DNA from: Anaerolineae bacterium
GTDB lineage: Bacteria > Chloroflexota > Anaerolineae > Aggregatilineales > Phototrophicaceae
Direction of reading: 5' to 3'
DNA length: 14,765 nucleotides
Assembly: GCA_020848855.1 (NCBI GenBank)
Contig: JADLHH010000040.1
Coordinates: 1 to 14,765 of the forward strand
Below the pieces are notes generated by a model. That model did not search any database. It was not told the DNA's origin and worked only from the letters and a program-made list of their open reading frames with translations. The position numbers and the translations under genes were made by a program. Shown in pieces: positions 6,351 through 12,431 of this stretch; positions within the stretch are counted from its first letter, which is position 1; each line of letters starts with the position of its first letter.

Positions 6351-8555
6351 ATGACACTGCGCCGCAAGACCATCCTGATTACGACGATTACCCTTATCGG
6401 GTTGATCCTGCTCCTGTACCTGACGCTGCGCGTGCTCATCCTGCAAAGCTACATCGGGCTGGAGCAGCAAACGATGCTGCGTAACCTCAACCGTGCGGGC
6501 AACAGCCTGCAGGATGCCATCGAGCGCCTGCAGTGGGCGATTTCCGACTGGGCGGCCTGGGACGATACCTACGCCTTCGTTCAGGGGGACAGCGCTGAAT
6601 ACATCGAAGCCAACCTGATGGACGACACCTTCTGGGCGCTGAAGGTGAACCTGATGATGTTCGTCAATGCTGCCAGCGAAGTTGTCTATGCCAAGATGGT
6701 CGACGTCGATGACGCGGAGCAGACACGGCTGCTGGCGGCTTTCGAAGAAACCGCCCGCGACGACAAGCGCTTTCTAAACCTGACGACCGGCACGCCCATC
6801 GCCGGATTCATGGTCGTCGGCGGAGAACCGATGATCGTCGTCTCGCACCCGATAATGCGCAGCGACGAGTCCGGTCCGCAGGCGGGGACGCTGATCTGGG
6901 CACGCCACCTGAACCAGCAGGAGCTGGCAGCCATATCGACCTCGCTGCGTCTGTCAATCGCCCTGTTCGACACCGCCTATTCTGACCTGCCCACCGACGT
7001 TACCCTGGCGCAGCAGTCGCTCTCGTCCGCCTCGCCCCAGATCGTCAACATAATGGACGACAACACGGTCGGCGGCTATGCGCTCCTCACGGACATTTAC
7101 GACAACCCCGCCCTCATCCTGCGCGCCTCGCAGGGTCGTGAGATTTACTGGCAGGGGCAAGCGGCGCTGACTTATTTCCTGATCGCGCTGGTGGTCATCG
7201 GCATCGTCTTTGGGGTCGGCACGCTGCTGCTGGTGGACTGGCTGGTGCTGAGGCGGCTCACCCGGCTGAACGACCACGTGCGCCAGATAGGGATCAACGA
7301 CGACTTTTCGATGCGCCTGCTGGTCGAAGGGCGGGACGAGCTGGCGCAGCTCGGCATCGCCATCAACGCCGTGCTTGGCGCGGTCGCGCATTCGCGGGCG
7401 GCGCTTCAGGAACTGAACGTCGAACTCGAACAGCGTGTGGCGGCGCGCACGACCCAGCTGGAACACCAGAAATCGCAGCTTCAGACGATTATGGACGCGA
7501 TGGGCGAAGGGCTGGTCTACTGCGTCGACGGGCGCATCCAGTACGTGAACGATGCGTTCATCGACATGCTGGACTACCCGGTGCGCGACCTCGTCGGCAT
7601 GTCGTTCGGGGCGCTCACCACTCATCCACACCAGATGGGACCAGCCCGGCGCTACGAAACCGCGCTCGTGCGGCAGGACGGCACGACCGTCAGCGTCGCC
7701 GTGACCTCGATGCCGGTGGACGTGTTCGACGACCACGAGCGCTGCGTGATCATCGTCCGCGACATCACCCAGGAACTGAAAGCCAAAGCCCAGAAAGAAT
7801 ACTTCTACGCCCGCGCCTCGCACGACCTGCGCTCGCCGCTGACCAGCATCATGACCCGGCTGTACCTGCTCGAAAAGAAGCCGGAACAGCTAGAGACGCA
7901 CCTGAAGATCCTCAACCGCACCTCAGACCGTATGCTCCAGTTGGTCAACGACCTGCTGGACGTCTCGCGCGCCAACCAGAACGCGCTCGTCCTCAAGCGG
8001 CGCGACCTCGTGCTGCAAACCATCATCGATGAAGTGGTGGAAATTCAGCAGGCGGACGCCGAACAGCGGAATACCTGCCTGATGCTCGAACAGGACGAGA
8101 CGCCGCTGCATGTGAATGTCGACCCGCTGCGCATAAATCAGGTGATCACTAATCTGGTCAGCAACGCCATCCAGTACACGCCGGAAGGCGGAACCATCAT
8201 CGTCAGGCTCGAAACCGGCGAGGATAACGGCACGAAGCACGCCATCGTTCGCGTCTCCGACAGTGGCATCGGCATCAGCCGCGAGAACATCGACCACATC
8301 TTCGAGCCATTTTTCCGCGTGGACGGCAATCAGGAGAACGGCTCCGGGCTGGGGCTGTATATCGTCAACGAGATCGTTCAATTGCACGCCGGCAAAATCA
8401 GCGTCGAAAGCGAAGTCGGCAAAGGCACGACCTTCAGTGTGTATCTGGCGCTCAACGACGCCTGCCCGGACGACACGGATGACACGGCGAAAGCCAGCAG
8501 CGCGTCGTCTACCCACTCACCGGAGAACGTGGCAGATAAATCACCTGTCCAGTGA
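6351..8555 (+). CDS. CHASE4-HAMP-PAS sensor histidine kinase
   Basis: 734 residues. Order of parts: membrane segment 1 (about 7-30); an extracellular CHASE4-type sensor (about 40-260) with its typical DWAAWDDTYAF at 66-76; membrane segment 2 (273-297); HAMP (298-350); a coiled-coil linker (350-380); PAS (378-475); dimerisation/phosphoacceptor domain with H491 in RASHDLRSPL; and an ATPase domain with N-box NLVSNAIQY (N601, N605), G1 DSGIGI (637-642), F-box IFEPFFRV and G2 GSGLGLYI (664-671). All catalytic motifs are intact. It senses an external signal through CHASE4 and possibly a second one through PAS, then passes phosphate to a response regulator. No regulator gene lies in the window, so it is an orphan here. 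The last ~30 residues are a polar Ser/Asp/Thr tail, and its final 47 bases overlap the end of the opposite LysM gene. The ribosome binding site is poor. Confidence 0.95.
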   Translation: MTLRRKTILITTITLIGLILLLYLTLRVLILQSYIGLEQQTMLRNLNRAGNSLQDAIERLQWAISDWAAWDDTYAFVQGDSAEYIEANLMDDTFWALKVNLMMFVNAASEVVYAKMVDVDDAEQTRLLAAFEETARDDKRFLNLTTGTPIAGFMVVGGEPMIVVSHPIMRSDESGPQAGTLIWARHLNQQELAAISTSLRLSIALFDTAYSDLPTDVTLAQQSLSSASPQIVNIMDDNTVGGYALLTDIYDNPALILRASQGREIYWQGQAALTYFLIALVVIGIVFGVGTLLLVDWLVLRRLTRLNDHVRQIGINDDFSMRLLVEGRDELAQLGIAINAVLGAVAHSRAALQELNVELEQRVAARTTQLEHQKSQLQTIMDAMGEGLVYCVDGRIQYVNDAFIDMLDYPVRDLVGMSFGALTTHPHQMGPARRYETALVRQDGTTVSVAVTSMPVDVFDDHERCVIIVRDITQELKAKAQKEYFYARASHDLRSPLTSIMTRLYLLEKKPEQLETHLKILNRTSDRMLQLVNDLLDVSRANQNALVLKRRDLVLQTIIDEVVEIQQADAEQRNTCLMLEQDETPLHVNVDPLRINQVITNLVSNAIQYTPEGGTIIVRLETGEDNGTKHAIVRVSDSGIGISRENIDHIFEPFFRVDGNQENGSGLGLYIVNEIVQLHAGKISVESEVGKGTTFSVYLALNDACPDDTDDTAKASSASSTHSPENVADKSPVQ

Positions 8556-8919
8556 ACAGCGTATCAGGATCGGTCAGACAGTTGGCGTTGACGATATCCT
8601 GAATGGTGGTGCTGGTGGCGGTCGCCAGCGCGCCGATTGAATCACCCGCCTCGACCGTATACGGTATCCAGTTCGGCGGCGTGGATGGACAGGTCGTGTT
8701 GGACGGCGGCTGTGTGGGCGAAACCCCGCCGCCCAGACCGGGCAGCGGCGTGATCGAGGCGAACAGTGTCGGCGCGGCGGAGGAGCCGGTTGCCGTCGGC
8801 TGAGCCGGGCGCGCCGTCGGCGTCGGCGGGGTGGTCGTCAGGTTGCACGCCAGCGCGAAGACAGCCCCGCCCAGCAGCAGCAGCAGCGCCCGAATCCCCG
8901 TGCATGTGCGAATGGGCAT
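8509..8919 (-). CDS. LysM-domain lipoprotein
   Basis: 136 residues from ATG 8919; an adjacent ATG at 8922 is possible. GGAGG lies seven bases before 8919 and only four before 8922. An N-terminal hydrophobic signal (ALLLLLGGAVFALAC) ends in a lipobox-like ALAC with the lipidated cysteine at residue 25. A Pro/Thr/Ala/Gly-rich linker (about 27-75) leads to one LysM domain (YTVEAGDSIGALATATSTTIQDIVNANCLTDPDTLF..QVIYLP) at the C-terminus. LysM binds N-acetylglucosamine-containing glycans such as peptidoglycan, so this is an envelope protein tethered by lipid and likely attached to the wall. No enzymatic domain is present. Two cysteines flanking and within the LysM part could form a disulfide. It is convergent with the histidine kinase gene. 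Confidence 0.9.
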   Translation of the reverse strand: MPIRTCTGIRALLLLLGGAVFALACNLTTTPPTPTARPAQPTATGSSAAPTLFASITPLPGLGGGVSPTQPPSNTTCPSTPPNWIPYTVEAGDSIGALATATSTTIQDIVNANCLTDPDTLFTGQVIYLPRSPVSG

Positions 8920-8952
8920 CATCTGCCCTCCCTACGAATTCTTTCGTTCTGG

Positions 8953-8958
8953 ATTATA
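8953..8958 (-). promoter_or_regulatory. Promoter -10 box of the LysM lipoprotein gene
   Basis: A perfect TATAAT on the minus strand predicts a transcript start near 8946 and a leader of about 27 bases carrying the GGAGG site. The -35 position is not consensus and abuts the palindrome GCTTGC-TTC-GCAAGC at 8978-8992, which may be a regulator binding site. Confidence 0.55.
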
Positions 8959-8977
8959 GCGCATTTCCAGGTGCCGG

Positions 8978-8992
8978 GCTTGCTTCGCAAGC
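8978..8992. promoter_or_regulatory. Short perfect palindrome upstream of the LysM gene
   Basis: GCTTGC and GCAAGC are perfect arms around TTC. The element sits where the -35 of the LysM promoter would be. It could be an operator or simply a repeat-associated hairpin. Confidence 0.4.
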
Positions 8993-8994
8993 AC

Positions 8995-9072
8995 GTGCCG
9001 AGTACTGAGTAAGACGGTCGGTAGCGAAGCTTCCATCAATCCGAGAAGCGGCTTTGACTCAGCACTCGGCAC
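8995..9072. repeat. 78-base element with 16-base terminal inverted repeats
   Basis: GTGCCGAGTACTGAGT (8995-9010) pairs with ACTCAGCACTCGGCAC (9057-9072) at 15 of 16 positions across a 46-base interior with no coding potential. Both arms are made from the heptad repeat unit found elsewhere in the window. It lies between the ends of the transporter and LysM genes. Confidence 0.6.
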
Positions 9073-9085
9073 TCAGCACTCAGCA
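9058..9085. repeat. Heptanucleotide tandem repeat, four copies (CTCAGCA)
   Basis: CTCAGCA, CTCGGCA, CTCAGCA, CTCAGCA follow one another, three bases downstream of the transporter stop codon on the minus strand. The right arm of the inverted-repeat element overlaps the first copies. Confidence 0.75.
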
Positions 9086-9087
9086 CC

Positions 9088-10467
9088 CTATTTGTTTTCC
9101 GGCGGTTCGGTGTGGATGGTGACACGCCCCACGCGCGGGAATTCCGTGCGCACCAGCATTTCGGCGGTCTCCGCCACCTGATGCGCCCGTTCGAGCGTCA
9201 TCTGTGCCGGCAGCGTGACGTGCATCGTCAGGGCGTAGCCGCCGTCGTAAGGCGAGGCGTGAATGTGATGCCAGTCCAGCAGCGGGTAACGCCTGCGCAG
9301 CAGCGCCAGCACGTCCCCCTCGATCCCCACGCTGCCTTTCGCCGCGCCGTTGGGGGCGACTTCCAGCGCCGGCTCGATGTGCGTGATCACGTCGGTGACC
9401 TCCGGCAGACTGGAGCGGACGTGTTCCTCAAGCTGGCTCACCTGCTCGTGCGCCGCGCCGAGCGTCTGCTTCGGCGGCACTTCGACGTGCATTTCGAGGA
9501 TTTTGCCTTCCGGCGCGTCGGCAAGCCGGACTTCGTGCGTCGTCAAGCCGAGCGCATCGGCGGCGGCGCGAGCGGTCAGGACGTAATCCGGCAGCCCAAT
9601 CGGCGCGGGCGCGAAGCGAACTTCGACCTCGGATACCCCGTCCAGTTCCTGTTCCAGCCGCTCGCGGACGGCGGCGGCGATGGCGGCGCTGTGTTCGGCG
9701 GTCATTTCCGGCGCAACTTCCACGTCGATGTCAATCTGCACCGCGTCGGCGGGACCCCGGCTGCGCGCCCGCACCACCCGCTGCACGGCGGGCACGGTTT
9801 CGATGATCTGCGTCAGGCGCTCCGGTGCGAACGGTGCAGTATCGACCAGCACGCCGCCGGTGCTGCGGACGATCTGCCACGCCGCTCGCCCGATCAGCAC
9901 CACGATCAGCAGCGCGGCGACCGGGTCTGCCCACGTCAGCCCCAACGACACCAGCACCATGCTCACCAGCACCGAAATCGTCACGAACACGTCCGCGCCA
10001 GTGTTGGCGGCGTCGGCGAGCAGCAGTTCGGAATTCAGGCGCAGCCCCTCGCGGCGCTCGTACCAGCTGACGAACAGGTTGACCATCAGCGTGCCGATCA
10101 GCACCACGAAGATCAGCGGCGAGATTTCCGGCTGCTCGCCCGAAGTCAGTCGGTCAATCGCCCCGGAGACGATTTCCCAGGCGGTGATCAACAGTAAAAT
10201 ACCGATGGCAAGCGCCGCGAGCGTCTCGAAACGGCGGTGTCCATACGGATGATTCTCGTCCGGCGGCTTGCCGGCGACGCTGTTGGCGAACAGCCCGATC
10301 AGGTTCGCCGAACCGTCCATCAGCGAGTGAAAGCCGTCGGCGGAAATCGAAATCGCGCCGGTCGCCAGCCCAATGCCGATTTTGCCGAAGGCGACGGCAT
10401 AATTGAGTATCGAAGTGATGATCAGCACGCGCCGGACGCCCCGTCGCGCATCCAATGTTGGTTGCAT
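9088..10467 (-). CDS. Cation diffusion facilitator (CDF) transporter with three C-terminal domains
   Basis: 459 residues from ATG 10467 (MQPTLDARRG), preceded by GAAGG at eight bases. ATGs at 10500 and 10497 lie inside the probable -10 box and are rejected. The six-helix CDF domain (about 10-210) carries the metal-site motif of helix 2, ADGFHSLMD (H47, D51), and of helix 5, ADAANTGAD (N155, D159). In the Fe/Zn relative FieF the helix-5 position is histidine (H153); here it is asparagine. After the membrane part come three similar ~75-residue cytoplasmic domains at about 214-287, 293-369 and 380-455, each ending in a pattern like (M/Q)T..AH......VR..P.V..V..H.EP. Ordinary CDF proteins have one and are near 300 residues. 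The expected role is export of divalent metal by proton exchange, but the metal is uncertain because of N155. It has its own promoter, divergent from the kinase-like gene at 10587. Confidence 0.93.
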   Translation of the reverse strand: MQPTLDARRGVRRVLIITSILNYAVAFGKIGIGLATGAISISADGFHSLMDGSANLIGLFANSVAGKPPDENHPYGHRRFETLAALAIGILLLITAWEIVSGAIDRLTSGEQPEISPLIFVVLIGTLMVNLFVSWYERREGLRLNSELLLADAANTGADVFVTISVLVSMVLVSLGLTWADPVAALLIVVLIGRAAWQIVRSTGGVLVDTAPFAPERLTQIIETVPAVQRVVRARSRGPADAVQIDIDVEVAPEMTAEHSAAIAAAVRERLEQELDGVSEVEVRFAPAPIGLPDYVLTARAAADALGLTTHEVRLADAPEGKILEMHVEVPPKQTLGAAHEQVSQLEEHVRSSLPEVTDVITHIEPALEVAPNGAAKGSVGIEGDVLALLRRRYPLLDWHHIHASPYDGGYALTMHVTLPAQMTLERAHQVAETAEMLVRTEFPRVGRVTIHTEPPENK

Positions 10468-10495
10468 TCGCTCAACCTTCAGTTTTATCGTTATC

Positions 10496-10525
10496 ATCAT
10501 AGGGGTGAGGGCGCGGTTTTGACAA
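10496..10525 (-). promoter_or_regulatory. Promoter of the CDF transporter gene
   Basis: On the minus strand, -35 TTGTCA (10520-10525, 5 of 6) is 18 bases from -10 TATGAT (10496-10501, 5 of 6). The transcript would begin near 10489, downstream of the two first in-frame ATGs, which fixes the coding start at 10467. A plus-strand TTGACA (10519-10524) overlaps the -35 and might serve the divergent gene, but no good plus-strand -10 is seen. Confidence 0.55.
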
Positions 10526-10586
10526 TCGTTTTTCGGAAATTTCGGCGAGCGCGCAGCGATTTTTAGCAGAGCAAAAGTATTGATGC

Positions 10587-11444
10587 ATGATCCAGGCGGA
10601 ACAGGTTATTCAGGCAGCTAATTTACAGGAGATATACCCGCTCGAACGGCTGGAGGGGCATGAGCGCGCCAAATACAACGCCCATGAGGTGTGGGGATAC
10701 GGCGGCTACGTGCTGCGCATTCACCCGCAGGGCGACCTGCTGGCGGACGAAAACCGCGTGCTTCGGCTGCTGCCGTCCAGCATCCCACACGCGGCGGTCG
10801 TCGCCGCTGGAGATGGCTGGCTGGTGCAGCGCCGCGTTCCCGGCGAACCGCTGAGCGCGGTCTGGCGCTCACTCACCGAGCCGAAACGCCGCGCCGCCGC
10901 CCAGCAGCTCGCCGCTATCCTCATCAACCTGCACCAGATGCGCGTCAGCGGGATGCCGTCGCTGTCGCCCGGCTGGTTCGCGGCGCTCCTGCCCGCCGAT
11001 ATCTTTAAGCTGTCGGCGCAGGCGCGTGATCTCGATCCGCCGCTGATGGACGCCATCAACGACTTCGTCCGCCGGACGATGAGTGATGTGAAGCCGCCGC
11101 TCCGCTGGGGCTTCGTCCACCGCGACCTGCACTTCGCCCACGTGCTGTGGAACGGCGAGCGCATCACGGCGCTACTCGATTTCGGCAGCACGGTGCTGGC
11201 GCCGCGCGAACTGGAACTCGACGCGCTGCTGCGCTTCGCCCGCTACCCTGAACGCGACAGCAACCTGCAGGCGCACGACCTCGCCAGGCTGCCCGGCTGG
11301 CTGCACGAAGATTACCCGCTCCTGTTCAGCGAGCCGGGCATCGAACAGCGGCTCCGGCTGTACAGCATCGAACACGACCTGCGCCAGCTTGCCGACCGTC
11401 CCGACCCGGCGGCGCTGGAACGCCTGCGCGCGACGATTGCGTAA
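10587..11444 (+). CDS. Aminoglycoside phosphotransferase (APH)-like kinase
   Basis: 285 residues with the small-molecule kinase fold of the APH/choline kinase superfamily. The N-lobe contains VLRIHPQGDLLADENRVLRLL and hinge-like WLVQRRVPGEPL. The catalytic loop FVHRDLHFAHVLW has H178-R179-D180, with D180 the catalytic base. LLDFGS has metal-binding D198. The position five after the catalytic aspartate, normally asparagine (HxDxxxxN), is H185 here. C-terminal residues ELDALLRFARYPE match the family's substrate-side helices. Its substrate is unknown; drug resistance should not be assumed, since the family includes many kinases of sugars, amino acids and alcohols. The ribosome binding site before ATG 10587 is weak. 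A bidirectional terminator follows three bases after the stop. Confidence 0.88.
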   Translation: MIQAEQVIQAANLQEIYPLERLEGHERAKYNAHEVWGYGGYVLRIHPQGDLLADENRVLRLLPSSIPHAAVVAAGDGWLVQRRVPGEPLSAVWRSLTEPKRRAAAQQLAAILINLHQMRVSGMPSLSPGWFAALLPADIFKLSAQARDLDPPLMDAINDFVRRTMSDVKPPLRWGFVHRDLHFAHVLWNGERITALLDFGSTVLAPRELELDALLRFARYPERDSNLQAHDLARLPGWLHEDYPLLFSEPGIEQRLRLYSIEHDLRQLADRPDPAALERLRATIA

Positions 11445-11446
11445 AC

Positions 11447-11487
11447 AAAAACGGGCGCGACCACTCGTGAGGGTCACGCCCGTTTTT
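11447..11487. terminator. Bidirectional rho-independent terminator
   Basis: AAAAACGGGCGCGACC (11447-11462) pairs with GGGTCACGCCCGTTTTT (11471-11487) around an 8-base loop. A-run and T-run on the two sides let it work for both strands. It lies between the convergent APH-like and CMD-family genes. Confidence 0.92.
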
Positions 11488-11502
11488 CAGGTCTGGTTTT
11501 GC

Positions 11503-11820
11503 CTATTCGGCGTCGGTGACGTCTCGAACCCACGTTAAGCCGCGCACGGCGCTGGGGAAGCCGAGTGTAGTGATCGCCAGCAGCGCGACCTGCTTCAACG
11601 CGGCGGCGTCGATCCCCTGCTCCAGACCCCGGCGGGTATGGGAATGGGTCGCGCCTTCCAGTCCTGCCCCGACCGCCAGTGCCAGTTTGACCAACTGGCG
11701 CTCCTTTTCACTGAGCGGACCCGCCTGCTGCGCGGCAGCGGCGAGCGCTTCGTAAGCGCTGGCGATCTCCGGGTAATCCATACGGACGTTCATAAATGCG
11801 CTGGGCAGTTCGTCAGCCAT
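11503..11820 (-). CDS. Carboxymuconolactone decarboxylase (CMD)/AhpD-like family protein
   Basis: 105 residues from ATG 11820 (MADELPSAF), preceded by a full AAGGAG at six bases. A longer reading from 11874 begins inside the -10 box and is rejected. The all-helical CMD fold is indicated by PLSEKERQLVKLALAVGAGLEGATHSHTRRGLEQGIDAAALKQVALLAITTLGFPSAVRGLTWV. The AhpD-type peroxidase pair CxxC is absent; the corresponding helix reads EGATHSHTRRG with histidines instead, so this belongs to the cysteine-free branch and is unlikely to be a thiol peroxidase. Such small proteins form oligomers and often bind or process small organic molecules; the reaction is unknown. The preceding gene on the same strand is a VOC protein, but each has its own promoter. 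Confidence 0.9.
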   Translation of the reverse strand: MADELPSAFMNVRMDYPEIASAYEALAAAAQQAGPLSEKERQLVKLALAVGAGLEGATHSHTRRGLEQGIDAAALKQVALLAITTLGFPSAVRGLTWVRDVTDAE

Positions 11821-11873
11821 GATCATCTCCTTAAGACAGATTTTTTCACCACAGAATCGTGATTCCACCGCCA

Positions 11874-11901
11874 ATTATCCACATGTCGCGCCCGGTGCCA
11901 A
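11874..11901 (-). promoter_or_regulatory. Promoter of the CMD-family gene
   Basis: -35 TTGGCA (11896-11901, 5 of 6) and -10 GATAAT (11874-11879, 5 of 6) are 16 bases apart on the minus strand. They give a leader of about 47 bases with the AAGGAG site near its end. Confidence 0.6.
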
Positions 11902-11919
11902 CCCGCCAGCCCCGGCATA

Positions 11920-12297
11920 TCAATCGACCTCGGTCAGCCCAAGGATGTTGCCGTCAGGGTCTTTGAACCATGCCGACCGGCTGCCGGGGAATTCGGCGAC
12001 GCCGTTCACAGTCTTCAAGCCGGGCATGTCGTATTCCTCGAAGGCTACGCCCTGCGCCCGAAGTTCTTCCATCTCGGCGAGAATGTCGTCCACCACCCAG
12101 CTCATCGCGGTAGTCTGTGCCGCCCCGGCAAAGCCGCTGGGATACAGCAGGAACAGCGTGCCGCCCTTGCACACGTACGTGATGCCGCCGGGTGTATCCT
12201 CTCTGGGAGTGAGCTTCAACTGCCCTTCGTAGAACTGCCGCGCGCGGTCAAGGTCTGCGCAGGGAATCATCGCTATCACCACACTATCGGACAACAT
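11920..12297 (-). CDS. VOC superfamily (glyoxalase/bleomycin-resistance-like) protein
   Basis: 125 residues from ATG 12297 (MLSDSVVIAMIP) with GGAGG eight bases upstream; an earlier in-frame ATG at 12354 has no such site and lies upstream of the likely promoter. The paired beta-alpha-beta-beta-beta VOC layout is seen: ADLDRARQFYEGQLKLTPRED in the first half and the signature SRSAWFKDPDGNILGLTEVD at the end, where the terminal glutamate is a usual metal ligand. The first-strand histidine ligand of glyoxalase I is not present (VVIAMIPC), so metal use is uncertain. VOC proteins include lyases, dioxygenases and binding proteins that sequester antibiotics; which applies cannot be told. Confidence 0.92.
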   Translation of the reverse strand: MLSDSVVIAMIPCADLDRARQFYEGQLKLTPREDTPGGITYVCKGGTLFLLYPSGFAGAAQTTAMSWVVDDILAEMEELRAQGVAFEEYDMPGLKTVNGVAEFPGSRSAWFKDPDGNILGLTEVD

Positions 12298-12328
12298 GGT
12301 GCGTTCCTCCAATAAACGGATAATCCAC

Positions 12329-12356
12329 ACTATAGCCTCGAATTGGGATCGCACAA
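12329..12356 (-). promoter_or_regulatory. Probable promoter of the VOC gene
   Basis: -10 TATAGT (12329-12334, 5 of 6) with a weak -35 TTGTGC (12351-12356) 16 bases upstream on the minus strand. The transcript would start near 12322, giving a leader of about 25 bases that carries GGAGG. Confidence 0.45.
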
Positions 12357-12402
12357 ACCCGCCCGGTGAAGCCCTGCCGGTTGCACTTCCCGCTTACCGC
12401 CC

Positions 12403-12427
12403 CGCGCAATCTGCGGTATACTGCGCG
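12403..12427 (+). promoter_or_regulatory. -10 box within an inverted repeat, just before the start at 12432
   Basis: TATACT (12417-12422, 5 of 6) ends nine bases before ATG 12432, so a transcript starting near 12429 would have almost no leader, in keeping with the lack of a ribosome binding site. CGCGCA (12403-12408) and TGCGCG (12422-12427) are inverted arms overlapping the box and could bind a repressor. The -35 position (TTACCG) is poor. Confidence 0.45.
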
Positions 12428-12431
12428 CCGT

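Noticed and set aside
9058..9085. CRISPR-like repeat array
   Set aside because: The units are seven bases in direct tandem without spacers, so this is a microsatellite-like array and not CRISPR.
9112..10197. 361-codon plus-strand open frame
   Set aside because: It is antisense to the CDF transporter; the His/Arg/Gln-rich composition reflects the reverse complement of transporter codons.
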